A program made the position numbers and the translations under genes. From Mycolicibacterium hodleri (GTDB lineage Bacteria > Actinomycetota > Actinomycetes > Mycobacteriales > Mycobacteriaceae), in the NCBI RefSeq assembly GCF_025822245.1, contig NZ_JACKTL010000017.1, forward strand, positions 124,001 through 188,000: 64,000 nucleotides of DNA, given 5' to 3'. The notes beneath the pieces were generated by a model. That model was given only the letters and a program-made list of their open reading frames with translations, searched no databases and was not told where the DNA came from. Shown in pieces: positions 18,110 to 26,814 of this stretch. Each line of letters opens with the position of its first letter. Within the stretch, counting starts at the first letter, position 1.

Positions 18110-18119
18110 ACGGTAGCGT
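18110..18119. promoter_or_regulatory. overlapping back-to-back -10 boxes of murB and the DUF2505 gene
   Basis: TACCGT on the minus strand (18115-18110) and TAGCGT on the plus strand (18114-18119) overlap by two bases. Each ends 8 bp before the start codon of its gene (GTG 18101 and ATG 18128). Both transcripts would be leaderless and each -35 region would lie inside the other coding sequence. The two promoters can hardly be bound by polymerase at the same time. Confidence 0.55.
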
Positions 18120-18127
18120 GGTCGGCT

Positions 18128-18634
18128 ATGCCGCGTTCCTTCGACATGGCAGCCGACTATGACGGCACCGTCGAGCAAATCCACCAGGCCTTCGGCAACG
18201 AGCGGTACTGGCTCGAACGACTCGCCCAGTCGGGTGCCGACGAGGCGACGCTGGATTCGATCGACACGGGCGCCGACGGGGGCGTCGACGTCGTGACCAC
18301 CCAGACCATGCGAGCCGACCGCCTGCCCGGCGTCGTCGGGCAGTTTCACCACGGCGACCTCAGCTTCGTGCGCGAGGAGGCGTGGACCCCGGTGTGCGAC
18401 GGCCGGGCCACCGCGACCGTCAAGGGAACGATCCCCGGCGCCCCGGCGACGCTGTCCGGAACCGCGGTGCTCGTGCCCAGCGGCACCGGCTCCCGGCTGG
18501 AGTTCACCGCGACCGTCGAGGTTCGCATCCCGCTCGTCGGCGGCAAGGTGGAGAACTTCGTCGGCAGCCAACTCGTCGGACTGCTGACCGCCGAGCAGGA
18601 CTTCACCACGGCGTGGATCAAGGCCAACGCCTGA
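18128..18634 (+). CDS. DUF2505 domain-containing protein (Rv0481c-like)
   Basis: The 168-residue protein matches the DUF2505 family, a START/SRPBCC-like fold common in actinomycetes. It begins MPRSFDMAADYDGTVEQIH and ends with EQDFTTAWIKANA. Such folds often bind hydrophobic ligands, but no ligand is known for this group. There is no signal peptide. It is followed after 1 bp by a methyltransferase-like gene, so the two are one operon with the nitrilase downstream. Confidence 0.85.
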   Translation: MPRSFDMAADYDGTVEQIHQAFGNERYWLERLAQSGADEATLDSIDTGADGGVDVVTTQTMRADRLPGVVGQFHHGDLSFVREEAWTPVCDGRATATVKGTIPGAPATLSGTAVLVPSGTGSRLEFTATVEVRIPLVGGKVENFVGSQLVGLLTAEQDFTTAWIKANA

Positions 18635-18635
18635 C

Positions 18636-19400
18636 GTGCCCATCGGGCAGCCAACCCGGGGGACGACCGGCTACAACCGACTGCGCCGCAGCGACCGCTG
18701 GCTCGTCCACGCCCCGCGGGTGCGGGCGGCGCTGCTCTCGGCGCCCCAGCCCGTCGTCGTCGACCTCGGATATGGGGCGCTGCCCGTGACGACCCTGGAG
18801 TTGGCGGCCCGACTGCGAACGGTCCGGCCCGACGTGCGGGTGGTCGGACTGGAGATCCACCCCGATCGCGTCGTGCCCTCGCAGGAGGGTGTCGACTTCG
18901 GGTTGGGCGGCTTCGAATTGGCCGGGCTGCGACCGGTGTTGGTGCGGGCGTTCAACGTGCTGCGCCAGTACCACGTGGACGACGTGGTCGAGGCCTGGAC
19001 CGAGATGCGGACGCGGCTGGCGCCAGGCGGGCTGATCGTCGACGGAACGTGCGACGAACTCGGAAGACGTTGCTGCTGGGTGCTTCTCGACGACGCCGGC
19101 CCGGTGAGCCTGACGCTGGCGTGTGATCCGTTCGCGATCGACAAGCCCTCGGATCTGGCCGAGCGGCTGCCCAAGGTGCTGATCCACCACAACGTGCCCG
19201 GCCAACCCGTCCACGCCCTTCTGGCGGCGGCGGACCGCGCCTGGGCCGCGGCCGCGGGACACGGGGTGTTCGGGCCACGCGTGCGCTGGCGGGCGATGGT
19301 GGAGGCGCTGGCCGCCGACGGTTACCCGGTCGAGCCGCCGCGCCGGCGGCTGCGCGACGGCGTGCTGTCCGTGCCGTGGTCGGCAGTCGCGCCGCCGTGA
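18636..19400 (+). CDS. class I SAM-dependent methyltransferase-like protein
   Basis: The 254-residue protein has a Rossmann-like motif I, VVVDLGYGALPVTT, and an acidic strand-2 end (VGLEIHPDRV) that would hold the SAM ribose. The rest diverges from typical class I enzymes, and no substrate can be named. GTG 18636 starts two bases after the preceding stop. The neighbourhood (DUF2505 and nitrilase) gives no clear pathway. Confidence 0.75.
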   Translation: MPIGQPTRGTTGYNRLRRSDRWLVHAPRVRAALLSAPQPVVVDLGYGALPVTTLELAARLRTVRPDVRVVGLEIHPDRVVPSQEGVDFGLGGFELAGLRPVLVRAFNVLRQYHVDDVVEAWTEMRTRLAPGGLIVDGTCDELGRRCCWVLLDDAGPVSLTLACDPFAIDKPSDLAERLPKVLIHHNVPGQPVHALLAAADRAWAAAAGHGVFGPRVRWRAMVEALAADGYPVEPPRRRLRDGVLSVPWSAVAPP

Positions 19401-19426
19401 GCTGCGCCCCGCATTACGCTGGCACC

Positions 19427-20242
19427 ATGCGGATTGCCCTTGCGCAGATCCAGAGCAGCACCGACCCGGCGGCCAACCTCGGCGTGGTCGAGGACTTCGG
19501 CCGCCGCGCCGCCGAGGCAGGCGCCGCGATGGTGCTGTTCCCCGAGGCGACCATGTGCCGCTTCGGGGTGTCGCTGAAGCGCGTCGCCGAACCGCTCGAC
19601 GGTCGATGGGCGTCGGGCGTTCGGTCCGTCGCCGAGCGCGCCGGCATCGTCGTCGTGGCGGGCATGTTCTGCCCCGGCGACGACGGTCGGGTCACCAACA
19701 CGCTGCTGGCCACGGGCCCCGGCGTCGAGGCGCACTACCACAAGATTCACCTCTACGACGCGTTCGGATTCAACGAATCACGCACCGTCGCACCGGGTTT
19801 CGATCCCGTACTGATCGACGTCGACGGTGTCGCCGTTGGCCTGACCACGTGCTATGACATCCGGTTCCCCGAGCAGTACGTCGAGCTCGCCCAACGCGGC
19901 GCCCGGGTCCTCACCGTGCACGCGTCGTGGGGCTCGGGCCCGGGCAAGCTCGAGCAGTGGACCCTGCTCGCCAGGGCCCGGGCGATCGACGCCACCAGCA
20001 TCGTGGCCGCCGTCGGCCAGGCCTACCCGGGCGACGACGTCGCCGCCGCAGGACCGACCGGAGTCGGCGGCAGCATGGTCTGCTCCCCGACCGGTGACGT
20101 GGTGGCCGCGGCCGGCGCCGACCCCCACCTCCTGGTGGTCGACGTCGACCTCGATTCCGTCCAACAGGCCCGCGACACCGTCGCCGTGCTGCGCAACCGA
20201 ACCGAGTTCGCTCAGTCGGGTAGGGCACAATCGCTCAGGTGA
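19427..20242 (+). CDS. carbon-nitrogen hydrolase (nitrilase superfamily, Rv0480c-like)
   Basis: The 271-residue protein carries the nitrilase triad: Glu40 (LFPEAT), Lys (YHKIHLYDAF) and Cys (TTCYDIRFPE). The LYDAFGFNES segment resembles the Nit1/deaminated-glutathione-amidase group, suggesting amide hydrolysis of a small metabolite; the exact substrate is inferred only. ATG 19427 is chosen over the longer frame because the conserved MRIALAQIQ begins there. Its stop overlaps the next start as GTGA. Confidence 0.88.
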   Translation: MRIALAQIQSSTDPAANLGVVEDFGRRAAEAGAAMVLFPEATMCRFGVSLKRVAEPLDGRWASGVRSVAERAGIVVVAGMFCPGDDGRVTNTLLATGPGVEAHYHKIHLYDAFGFNESRTVAPGFDPVLIDVDGVAVGLTTCYDIRFPEQYVELAQRGARVLTVHASWGSGPGKLEQWTLLARARAIDATSIVAAVGQAYPGDDVAAAGPTGVGGSMVCSPTGDVVAAAGADPHLLVVDVDLDSVQQARDTVAVLRNRTEFAQSGRAQSLR

Positions 20243-21162
20243 CCGACCCATCCGATCCCTGGGCCCGCCAAGGCCAGCAGCCGCCTCAGCCGTACCAGCC
20301 TGCGCCGGGACCGGGCGGACCGCAGTGGGCCGGTCCACCGCCGCAGGGCCCACCGCCGGGGTATCCGCCGCAGGGCCAACCGCCGGACGACACCGAGCCC
20401 TCGGAGCCGTCGGGCGGCAGGTTCGGGCGCTTCGTCCGCGACCCGTTGTCGATCGTGCTGGTCTTCGTCATCGTGCTCGCCCTCGCCGCAGCGGGCCTGG
20501 TCGGCGGCGAGATCTACGCCCGTCAGCGCGGCGCCTCGATCGTCGAGGCCACCATGAAGTGCGTCCTGCAGGACGACGTCTCCGTGTCCTTCGGGGCCTT
20601 CCCGCCGTTCCTCTGGCAGTACGCGACGAAGGACTACGCGCACGTCTCCATCACCTCGGCGGGCAATCAGATCCGCGACATGAAGGGCATGAAGGTCCAG
20701 ATCGACATCGACGGCGCACGTCCGGCGAGTGACCCCAACTCCCAGGGCACCCTCGAGTCGCTCGACGTCACGGCCACCTGGTCGACCGACGGCATGAAGC
20801 AGACGATCCAGAACGCCATTCCCCTGCTCGGCGGTCTCGTCAGCGGCGTCACCACGAATGCCGCCGACGGCACGGTCGACATCCAGGGCCCGCTCGGCAG
20901 CATCGTCACCAAGCCACAGGCCGTCAACGACGAACTGACGCTTCAGGTCCAGCAGTTGACGGGTCTGGGCTTCACCCTGCCGCGCGAGGCCGTCCAGCCG
21001 GCGCTGGACGCGGTCAGCTCACAGCTGACGAAGAACTCCCCGCTGGCGCTGAAGGTGGACGCCGTCCAGGTCACCGACACCGGTGTCGTCACGAAGCTCT
21101 CGGCCCGCAACGCGTCGATTCCCGGCGGCAACGATGGGCAGCCCTGCATCACCGGGTTCTAG
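20239..21162 (+). CDS. DUF2993/LmeA-like membrane-anchored protein (Rv0479c-like)
   Basis: The 307-residue protein has a Pro/Gly/Gln-rich cytoplasmic N-terminus (about 1-65), a single membrane helix (about 72-92, [16 protein letters not shown]) and an extracytoplasmic DUF2993 domain. This domain is shared with LmeA, a mannan-chain elongation factor of the mycobacterial periplasm, and may bind phospholipid. GTG 20239 overlaps the nitrilase stop; the 3' end overlaps the convergent deoC by 4 bp. Confidence 0.82.
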   Translation: MTDPSDPWARQGQQPPQPYQPAPGPGGPQWAGPPPQGPPPGYPPQGQPPDDTEPSEPSGGRFGRFVRDPLSIVLVFVIVLALAAAGLVGGEIYARQRGASIVEATMKCVLQDDVSVSFGAFPPFLWQYATKDYAHVSITSAGNQIRDMKGMKVQIDIDGARPASDPNSQGTLESLDVTATWSTDGMKQTIQNAIPLLGGLVSGVTTNAADGTVDIQGPLGSIVTKPQAVNDELTLQVQQLTGLGFTLPREAVQPALDAVSSQLTKNSPLALKVDAVQVTDTGVVTKLSARNASIPGGNDGQPCITGF

Positions 21163-21842
21163 GAGACCGAGCCCAGTCCGTCGAGCACCGCGCGCGTCCC
21201 GGACAGCCCCAACCGGGTCGCGCCGGCCTCCAGCATCGCCACGGCGGCCTCGGCCGTGCGGATGCCGCCGCTGGCCTTGACCTCCACGGTCGGTCCGACG
21301 GTGGCGACCATGATCTCCACGGCCCGCACCGACGCCCCACCCGCGGGGTGAAACCCGGTGGAGGTCTTGACGAATTCGACGTCCGCCTCGGCAGCCGCCA
21401 GGCACACGTCGACCAACGTCTGCTCACCGGCGAGGTCGAGCAGGGCCGCCGACTCCACGATCACCTTCAGCACCGAATCGGGCACGGCCGCACGCACCGC
21501 CGCGATGTCCGAGCGAATGGCGTCGAGGTTGCCGCTGATCGCCGCGCCGACGTCGATCACCATGTCGACCTCGGCGGCGCCCGCTGCGACGGCGAGCGCA
21601 GCCTCGTGCGCCTTGACCTCCGACACGTGCTTGCCGGACGGGAATCCGACGACCGTCGCGATCAGCGTTCCTGCGGAGCGAGCTCGCTTGGCGGCGGCCA
21701 CCATCGACGGCGACACGCACACCGCGTACACGTCGAGGGCGGCGGCCTCCTCGACGAGGGCGGCCACGTCGGCCTCGGTGGCCTCCGGCTTGAGCAGTGT
21801 GTGGTCGACCATGCCTGCGACCAGGTCCCGGGTCCAGATCAT
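21159..21842 (-). CDS. deoC: DeoC, deoxyribose-phosphate aldolase
   Basis: The 227-residue class I aldolase cleaves 2-deoxyribose-5-phosphate into glyceraldehyde-3-phosphate and acetaldehyde. The Schiff-base Lys is in [10 protein letters not shown] and the relay Lys in [19 protein letters not shown] is also conserved. ATG 21842 is chosen because the family sequence starts there ([15 protein letters not shown]), overlapping the stop of the upstream secreted-protein gene; the longer frame is only read-through. Confidence 0.93.
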   Translation of the reverse strand: MIWTRDLVAGMVDHTLLKPEATEADVAALVEEAAALDVYAVCVSPSMVAAAKRARSAGTLIATVVGFPSGKHVSEVKAHEAALAVAAGAAEVDMVIDVGAAISGNLDAIRSDIAAVRAAVPDSVLKVIVESAALLDLAGEQTLVDVCLAAAEADVEFVKTSTGFHPAGGASVRAVEIMVATVGPTVEVKASGGIRTAEAAVAMLEAGATRLGLSGTRAVLDGLGSVS

Positions 21843-22264
21843 CAGAACGGCTCCTCGGTTCCCCCGGGATTGCAGCGGGTGTCGACCATCGTGGCGTCGT
21901 CGACCACGGGCCGCCACGGCTCCAGATTCCAGCTGGTCTTGCCGGGCTCGGCGATCTCCGCGAAGCTCCAGTGGCACATGAACTGGTCGCGCATGCCCGG
22001 CATGTCGGCATCCGGCGCGAGAGCGAGAACCTCACCCCACGCCTCGTCGCCCTGAGCCTCGTTGTTCAGTTGGCCGGCAGCCTCGCGCCCGGCGGGAGTG
22101 GGATAGACGCGGAGGCTGGACAGATCACCCCAGTGCACCCACCGCGCGTGGTCGACGAAGGGCGGGCTGACAACCGGAGCCGCGGCGGCGGTCGGCGCCA
22201 GCAGGGTGGGCGTCACCGCGCACGCCACCAGAACCGCCGCGAGGGCGGCACGCAGTCTGCACAT
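21842..22264 (-). CDS. secreted DUF2599 protein (Rv0477-like)
   Basis: This 140-residue protein starts with a Sec-type signal ([20 protein letters not shown], cleavage near APTAAAA-AP). The mature part contains [18 protein letters not shown] and [10 protein letters not shown], typical of DUF2599, with three Cys including CNPGGTEEP at the end. The function is unknown; the family is small, secreted and largely actinobacterial. It sits between a DUF2516 membrane gene and deoC in one leftward operon. Confidence 0.82.
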   Translation of the reverse strand: MCRLRAALAAVLVACAVTPTLLAPTAAAAPVVSPPFVDHARWVHWGDLSSLRVYPTPAGREAAGQLNNEAQGDEAWGEVLALAPDADMPGMRDQFMCHWSFAEIAEPGKTSWNLEPWRPVVDDATMVDTRCNPGGTEEPF

Positions 22265-22267
22265 CGG

Positions 22268-22552
22268 TTATCGCGACTTTCCCTGGACCTCGAGGATCTT
22301 CGGTCGCACGTCGACCAGGTAGACGCCGACGGCGCACGCCGCGATCGCCGAGCCGACCGGCGGTGGAAGGAAGAGCCCCACCAACGTGGTGCCACCGAGG
22401 ATGGCCAACCAGATGGGCTTGCTGAGCTTCTCGGCGGCGGGATAGGCATCGGTCCGCTGCAGCGCAGCGTGGACGAACGCGTACAGCCCCATCAGGAGTA
22501 CGCCCACCTGAATCGCAAAGAGGACGTAACTCGCAAGGTCCTGAAGCATCAC
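22268..22552 (-). CDS. DUF2516 membrane protein (Rv0476-like)
   Basis: The 94-residue protein has three hydrophobic helices (about 8-28, 48-65 and 68-85). The opening [18 protein letters not shown] and [21 protein letters not shown] are characteristic of DUF2516. No role is established. Only three bases separate it from the secreted DUF2599 gene, so both likely belong to the hbhA-to-deoC operon. Confidence 0.82.
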   Translation of the reverse strand: MMLQDLASYVLFAIQVGVLLMGLYAFVHAALQRTDAYPAAEKLSKPIWLAILGGTTLVGLFLPPPVGSAIAACAVGVYLVDVRPKILEVQGKSR

Positions 22553-22615
22553 GCTTCAAGCCTATGCGGGTTACGTCCCCTCAGTCGACTTGCGCTTGGC
22601 AAGCGGTCGGAACCG

Positions 22616-23239
22616 TTACTTCTGGGTCACCTTCTTGGCGGGCGCCTTCTTGGCCGGAGCCTTCTTGGCGGGCGCCTTCTTGGCGGGCGCCTTCTTGACG
22701 GGGGCGTTCTTGGCGGCCCGCTGCACCGGGGTGGCAGCCTGCGCAGCCTTGCTCGGCAGCTCGACGCCGACCAGCTTGGCGGCCCGCTCGCCCACGGCGC
22801 GGGTCTGCGTGGCCACGGTGCCCAGGGCGTCCTGCGTCAGCTCGACGGCCTGGTCGGTGACGCTCTCGACGCGGTTGGCGGCCTCTTCGAGGGCCGGCTG
22901 GCTACGCAGGCGGGTCAGCGCCTCCTCGCCACGCTCGACGAGCTTGTTGTACTGGGCGGTGGCAGCCTCGGCGTATCCCTCGGCGGCCTTGCGCAGTTCC
23001 TCGGAGCTCAGCTTCTCGCGCAGCTCGCCGACCTGGCTCGGGAGTTCTTCCTGCAGCTTGGTCAGCTGCGCGCGGCGCTCCTCGACGCGGTTGGTCGCGT
23101 CGGTGCGGGCCTCTTCGGCGCGCTCGCGGAGGCTGGCCACGATCTCGTTGACGGTGGCGAGCGCGAGGTCCGCGGCGCCGACGGCGGCGAGCAGCGGGGC
23201 CTTCAGGTCTTCGACGGTGGGCTGGTTCTTCTCGGCCAT
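22616..23239 (-). CDS. hbhA: HbhA, heparin-binding hemagglutinin
   Basis: The 207-residue surface adhesin has a long coiled coil (about 15-130, rich in Glu, Arg and Ala heptads) and a Lys/Pro/Ala-rich C-terminus with repeated KKAPA units that binds heparan sulfate in pathogens. In saprophytes it also affects aggregation and lipid inclusions. ATG 23239 begins [13 protein letters not shown] and has GGGA upstream. The C-terminus holds five near-identical KKAPA blocks. It lies downstream of the Rv0474-like regulator as in M. tuberculosis. Confidence 0.93.
   Translation of the reverse strand: MAEKNQPTVEDLKAPLLAAVGAADLALATVNEIVASLRERAEEARTDATNRVEERRAQLTKLQEELPSQVGELREKLSSEELRKAAEGYAEAATAQYNKLVERGEEALTRLRSQPALEEAANRVESVTDQAVELTQDALGTVATQTRAVGERAAKLVGVELPSKAAQAATPVQRAAKNAPVKKAPAKKAPAKKAPAKKAPAKKVTQK
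22631..22705 (-). repeat. five 15-bp tandem repeats coding the HbhA Lys-Ala-Pro tail
   Basis: Five 15-bp units (type CTTCTTGGCGGGCGC on the plus strand) lie head to tail in hbhA. Two or three are identical and the outer ones differ by one to three bases. Each codes one KKAPA block. Copy-number change by slippage would alter the heparin-binding tail without shifting frame. Confidence 0.85.
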
Positions 23240-23297
23240 GATGGTGTGTCCCTTCCAAATTCGTGTTCGGTGTGGCTGGTCAGCAGTTGATCGGAGG

Positions 23298-23708
23298 TCA
23301 GTCAGTAGCTGGCTCCCCATCCATGTCGCGCACCTCGTCGAGAGCTTCGTTCTGCTCGCGGAACGAGGCATAGATGTCGAGCAGCACCTGCTTCTGCCGC
23401 TCGGTGATCGCGGTGTCCGTGACGATGGCGTCGCGGACCTCGCTCGGCTCGCTGGGTTCGAGAAGTCCTGCCCTGACGTAGAGCACGTCCGCGGAGACCC
23501 GGAGCGCCTTGGCGATCTGGTTGAGCACCTCCGCGGATGGCTTCCGCAATCCCCGCTCGATCTGGCTGAGGTAGGGATTGCTGACGCCGGCCTTCTCGGC
23601 CAACTGCCGCACCGAAACCTGCGCCAATTCGCGCTGGCTACGGATGAAGCCTCCGATGTCCTGCGCGGCGGTGGACACGACCGCGGCAAGATTTTCGTCC
23701 TGCGGCAC
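23298..23708 (-). CDS. XRE-family transcriptional regulator (Rv0474-like)
   Basis: The 136-residue regulator has an HTH_3/XRE domain (about 15-75) with [21 protein letters not shown] and a short C-terminal part. Rv0474 of M. tuberculosis has been reported as a copper-responsive regulator; that role is transferred by homology only. GTG 23708 is preceded at 5 bp by AAGGGGGA, which decides this start over the longer frame. A CAAG-CA-CTTG element upstream may be its own operator. Confidence 0.87.
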   Translation of the reverse strand: MPQDENLAAVVSTAAQDIGGFIRSQRELAQVSVRQLAEKAGVSNPYLSQIERGLRKPSAEVLNQIAKALRVSADVLYVRAGLLEPSEPSEVRDAIVTDTAITERQKQVLLDIYASFREQNEALDEVRDMDGEPATD

Positions 23709-23770
23709 GGTCGTCCCCCTTCGCGTTGGCCTGGGAAAAGCTTCGAACACAACGGTAGGACGGGGTGCTA

Positions 23771-23797
23771 GCTATTGCAAGCACTTGTTAGCGCTTG
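23771..23797. promoter_or_regulatory. CAAGCACTTG palindromic element upstream of the XRE regulator
   Basis: CAAG-CA-CTTG (23778-23787) is a short inverted repeat, and the flanks GCTA (23771-23774) and TAGC (23789-23792) and a further GCTTG (23793-23797) extend the dyad. It lies about 70 bp before the regulator start and just outside the 3' end of the DUF445 gene, where an autoregulatory site would be expected. Confidence 0.4.
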
Positions 23798-23805
23798 ACG
23801 GCGAA

Positions 23806-25161
23806 TCAGAACAGAATCTGGGCCACTGAGTAGATGATCAACCCCGCGAGCGAACCCACCACGGTGCCGTTGATGCGGATGAACTGCAGGTCACGCCCCA
23901 CGTGCAACTCGATTCGCCGGCTCGCCTCGTCGGCATCCCAGCGCTCGATGGTCTCGGTGATGATCGCTGTGATCTCCGTCCCATACTGCGAGACGAGGTG
24001 CTGCGCGGCCCGGACGATCCACTTGTCGACCTTCTCGCGGAGCTGCGCGTCGTCCCGCAGCGACTCCCCGATGTGCACCACCGAGTCGGCGATCCGGGTG
24101 CGCAACGTCGAGGTGGGGTCGTCGACGGATTCGAGGAAGATGCGCTTGGCCGTGCTCCACGCCGTCTCGGCGGCCTTGGCCACCTCCTCGCGAGCCATGA
24201 TCTGGTCCTTGATGTTCTCCGCGCGGGCGATCGTCGCCTCGTCGTTCTGCAGGTCGTCGGCGAACTCGAAGAGGAACTTCGTCGCCGACTTGCGCAGCTC
24301 GTGGTCCGGGTTGCGGCGCACCTTGTCGGTGAAGTCCATCAGCTCGCGGTGGATCCGGTCACCGACCAGGCCGTCGACCCACCGTGGCGTCCACGTCGGC
24401 GAGTCACGCTCGATGACGCGCTCGATGATCTCGTCGGCGTTCAGCGACCACTCGAAGGCGCGGTCGGCTAGCAGCTGCAACAGCGCCTCCTGACGGTGCT
24501 CGGCCAACATGCTCGACAGCACCCGGCCGACCGGCGGCCCCCACTGCGGCTGCCCGATGCGCTTGACGATCATCTTGTCGAGGACCTGCTGCACGTCCTC
24601 GTCGCGGAGCATCTCCACCAGCACCCGCAACGCGGTCGAGGCCTCGGCGGCCACCCGCTCGGCGTTCCTCGGGTCGGCCAACCACTTGCCCGTCCGCTCG
24701 GCGACGTGCGCGTCGCGCAGCTTGGTGGCGACGACCTCGGGCGACATGAAGTTCTCCCGCACGAAGTCGCCGAGGCCCTCGCCGAGCTGATCCTTCTTGC
24801 GCTTGATGATCGCCGTGTGCGGGATCGGAATGCCAAGCGGATGCTTGAACAGCGCGGTGACGGCAAACCAGTCGGCGAGCGCGCCCACCATGCCGGCCTC
24901 CGCCGCGGCCCGGACGTAGCCGACCCACCCGGCGGCACCCCGGGACTGCGCCCAGGTGGACACCAGGAAGACGACCGTCGCGCCGAGCAGAAAGCCCAGG
25001 GCCACGGCCTTCATCCTGCGCAGTCCGCGGCGACGCTCGGCGTCGGCGGCGGAGTCGACGCCTGCGATCGATTCTGCGAAGCTCGGCCGCTGGCCGGACG
25101 TGGTCACCACACCACCATCATCCTGCATGTCGTCTGCGGCAGCTCCGTCCCGTCGGGGCAC
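23806..25161 (-). CDS. DUF445 family membrane protein (Rv0473-like)
   Basis: The 451-residue DUF445 protein has membrane helices near residues 50-70 and at the very C-terminus (VVGSLAGLIIYSVAQILF), with another hydrophobic stretch near 85-110. Between them is a long, charged, mainly helical region. Motifs include VGALADWFAVTALFKHPLGIPIPHT. The function is unknown. The start is uncertain: GTG 25161 matches the family length, and ATG 25128 is possible. It is divergent from the TetR gene across 44 bp. Confidence 0.82.
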   Translation of the reverse strand: MPRRDGAAADDMQDDGGVVTTSGQRPSFAESIAGVDSAADAERRRGLRRMKAVALGFLLGATVVFLVSTWAQSRGAAGWVGYVRAAAEAGMVGALADWFAVTALFKHPLGIPIPHTAIIKRKKDQLGEGLGDFVRENFMSPEVVATKLRDAHVAERTGKWLADPRNAERVAAEASTALRVLVEMLRDEDVQQVLDKMIVKRIGQPQWGPPVGRVLSSMLAEHRQEALLQLLADRAFEWSLNADEIIERVIERDSPTWTPRWVDGLVGDRIHRELMDFTDKVRRNPDHELRKSATKFLFEFADDLQNDEATIARAENIKDQIMAREEVAKAAETAWSTAKRIFLESVDDPTSTLRTRIADSVVHIGESLRDDAQLREKVDKWIVRAAQHLVSQYGTEITAIITETIERWDADEASRRIELHVGRDLQFIRINGTVVGSLAGLIIYSVAQILF

Positions 25162-25205
25162 CGGGCGAATTCGGCCGTATCATCTACTGCGGACGAGGGA
25201 ATGGA

Positions 25206-25922
25206 ATGACGGCGGAAGTTACCGGGGATGGTCCGGCGGGACCTGTGAAGACCGACGGGCGCAAGAGGCGCTGGCACCAGCACAAAGTCGACCGGCGCAA
25301 CGAATTGGTCGACGGCACGCTGGATGCCATCCGGCTGCGCGGCAGCAACGTCAGCATGGACGAAATCGCCGCGGAGATCGGCGTCTCCAAGACGGTGCTG
25401 TACCGCTACTTCGTCGACAAGAACGACCTGACCACCGCCGTCATGATGCGATTCGCGCAGACCACCCTGATCCCCAACATGGCAGCCGCCCTCACGGCGA
25501 ATCTCGACGGGTACGACCTCACCCGGGAGATCATCCGCGTCTACGTCGCCACCGTGGCCGCCGAGCCCGAGATCTACCCCTTCGTGATGGCAAACAGCTC
25601 GGCGAGCAAGAGCAAGGCCGTCGCCGACTCCGAACAGATCATCGCGCGCATGCTCGGCGTGATGCTGCGTCGCCGGATGGCCGAGGTCGGGATGGACACC
25701 CGCGGCGCGCAGCCGTGGGCGTTCATGATCGTCGGCGGCGTGCAGTTGGCCACCCACTCCTGGATGTCGCACCCGCGGATGACGTCCGACGAGCTGATCG
25801 ACTACCTGACGATGCTGTCGTGGAACGCGCTGCGGGGCATCGTCGAAGCCAACGGTTCACTGGAGAAGTTCAACTCGGCACCGCATCCGTCCCCGACTTT
25901 GCCCTCACGCCTGCTTGACTGA
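25206..25922 (+). CDS. TetR-family regulator (Rv0472c-like)
   Basis: The 238-residue protein has a TetR DNA-binding domain (about 35-85) with MDEIAAEIGVSKTVLYRYF, preceded by a basic N-terminal tail (TDGRKRRWHQHKVDRR). The C-terminal ligand domain carries no recognisable signature. ATG 25206 follows GAGGGA by six bases. It sits divergently from the DUF445 gene and immediately before a PPK2 gene, either of which could be its target. Confidence 0.87.
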   Translation: MTAEVTGDGPAGPVKTDGRKRRWHQHKVDRRNELVDGTLDAIRLRGSNVSMDEIAAEIGVSKTVLYRYFVDKNDLTTAVMMRFAQTTLIPNMAAALTANLDGYDLTREIIRVYVATVAAEPEIYPFVMANSSASKSKAVADSEQIIARMLGVMLRRRMAEVGMDTRGAQPWAFMIVGGVQLATHSWMSHPRMTSDELIDYLTMLSWNALRGIVEANGSLEKFNSAPHPSPTLPSRLLD

Positions 25923-25926
25923 CCAG

Positions 25927-26799
25927 ATGGCCAAAACACCCGACGCCGACCTCCCTTCGCTCTGGACTCACGAACCGCATCATCTGCTGGAGTTCCGGGC
26001 CGGCCGTCAGGTCTCCGACATCGACGCGAACTCCACACCCGGGTTCACCGGCAAGAAGAGCGACTCGGGCGACCTGCAGGACGAGCGCAACGGGGTGTTC
26101 GCCGAATTGCAGGAAATGCTCTACGCGGGCAGCCGGTCCGGCGACACCCGCAAGATCCTCCTGGTGCTGCAGGGCATGGACACCGCAGGCAAGGGCGGCA
26201 TCGTCAAACACGTTGTGGGAGCTGGCAATCCACAGGGTATCCGGTATGCCAGCTTCGGCAAGCCGACCGAGGAGGAACTCGCCCACGACTATCTGTGGCG
26301 GATCCGCAAGGCACTCCCACCGGCGGGCCACATCGGCGTGTTCGATCGCTCGCACTACGAGGACGTTCTGGCCGTGCGGGTGCACGATCTGGTGCCGCCG
26401 GACGTGTGGGGCGCGCGATACGACGAGATCAACGCCTTCGAGAAGGAACTCGTCGACGACGGCACGACGATCGTCAAGTGCGCCATGTTCGTCTCACTCG
26501 ACGAGCAGAAGAAACGGCTCACCAAACGGCTGCACAGGCCCGACAAGTTCTGGAAGTTCAACCCGGCGGACATCGACGAACGCAAGCTGTGGCCCAAGTA
26601 CCAGGAGGCCTATCAGGCCGTGCTGGACCGGACCTCGACGGAGTACGCGCCATGGCACGTCATTCCATGCGACCGCAAGTGGTACTCGCGCCTGGCGATC
26701 ACCGAGTTGCTGATCGAGGCGCTCGACGGGTTCGACTTGTCTTGGCCGCCACCCGATTTCGACGTCGAGGCGGAGAAGAAGCGACTGAAGGACGCCTAG
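25927..26799 (+). CDS. PPK2-family polyphosphate kinase/phosphotransferase
   Basis: This 290-residue cytoplasmic enzyme of the PPK2 family uses polyphosphate to phosphorylate nucleotides or the reverse. It has the Walker A-like LQGMDTAGKGGIVKHV, the lid and Walker B-like FDRSHYEDVL, and the LHRPDKFWKFNP segment. The MDTAGKGG form marks the polyP:AMP/ADP-type subfamily rather than the GRDAAGKGG form found at 38.7 kb. ATG 25927 is preferred to TTG 25915, which overlaps the TetR gene. The nucleotide preference is not resolvable here. Confidence 0.88.
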   Translation: MAKTPDADLPSLWTHEPHHLLEFRAGRQVSDIDANSTPGFTGKKSDSGDLQDERNGVFAELQEMLYAGSRSGDTRKILLVLQGMDTAGKGGIVKHVVGAGNPQGIRYASFGKPTEEELAHDYLWRIRKALPPAGHIGVFDRSHYEDVLAVRVHDLVPPDVWGARYDEINAFEKELVDDGTTIVKCAMFVSLDEQKKRLTKRLHRPDKFWKFNPADIDERKLWPKYQEAYQAVLDRTSTEYAPWHVIPCDRKWYSRLAITELLIEALDGFDLSWPPPDFDVEAEKKRLKDA

Positions 26800-26814
26800 G
26801 CCTCCCTGGCCGCC

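Noticed and set aside
22631-22705. Short tandem repeats suggesting a CRISPR-like array
   Set aside because: The 15-bp units are contiguous without spacers and lie in frame in hbhA.
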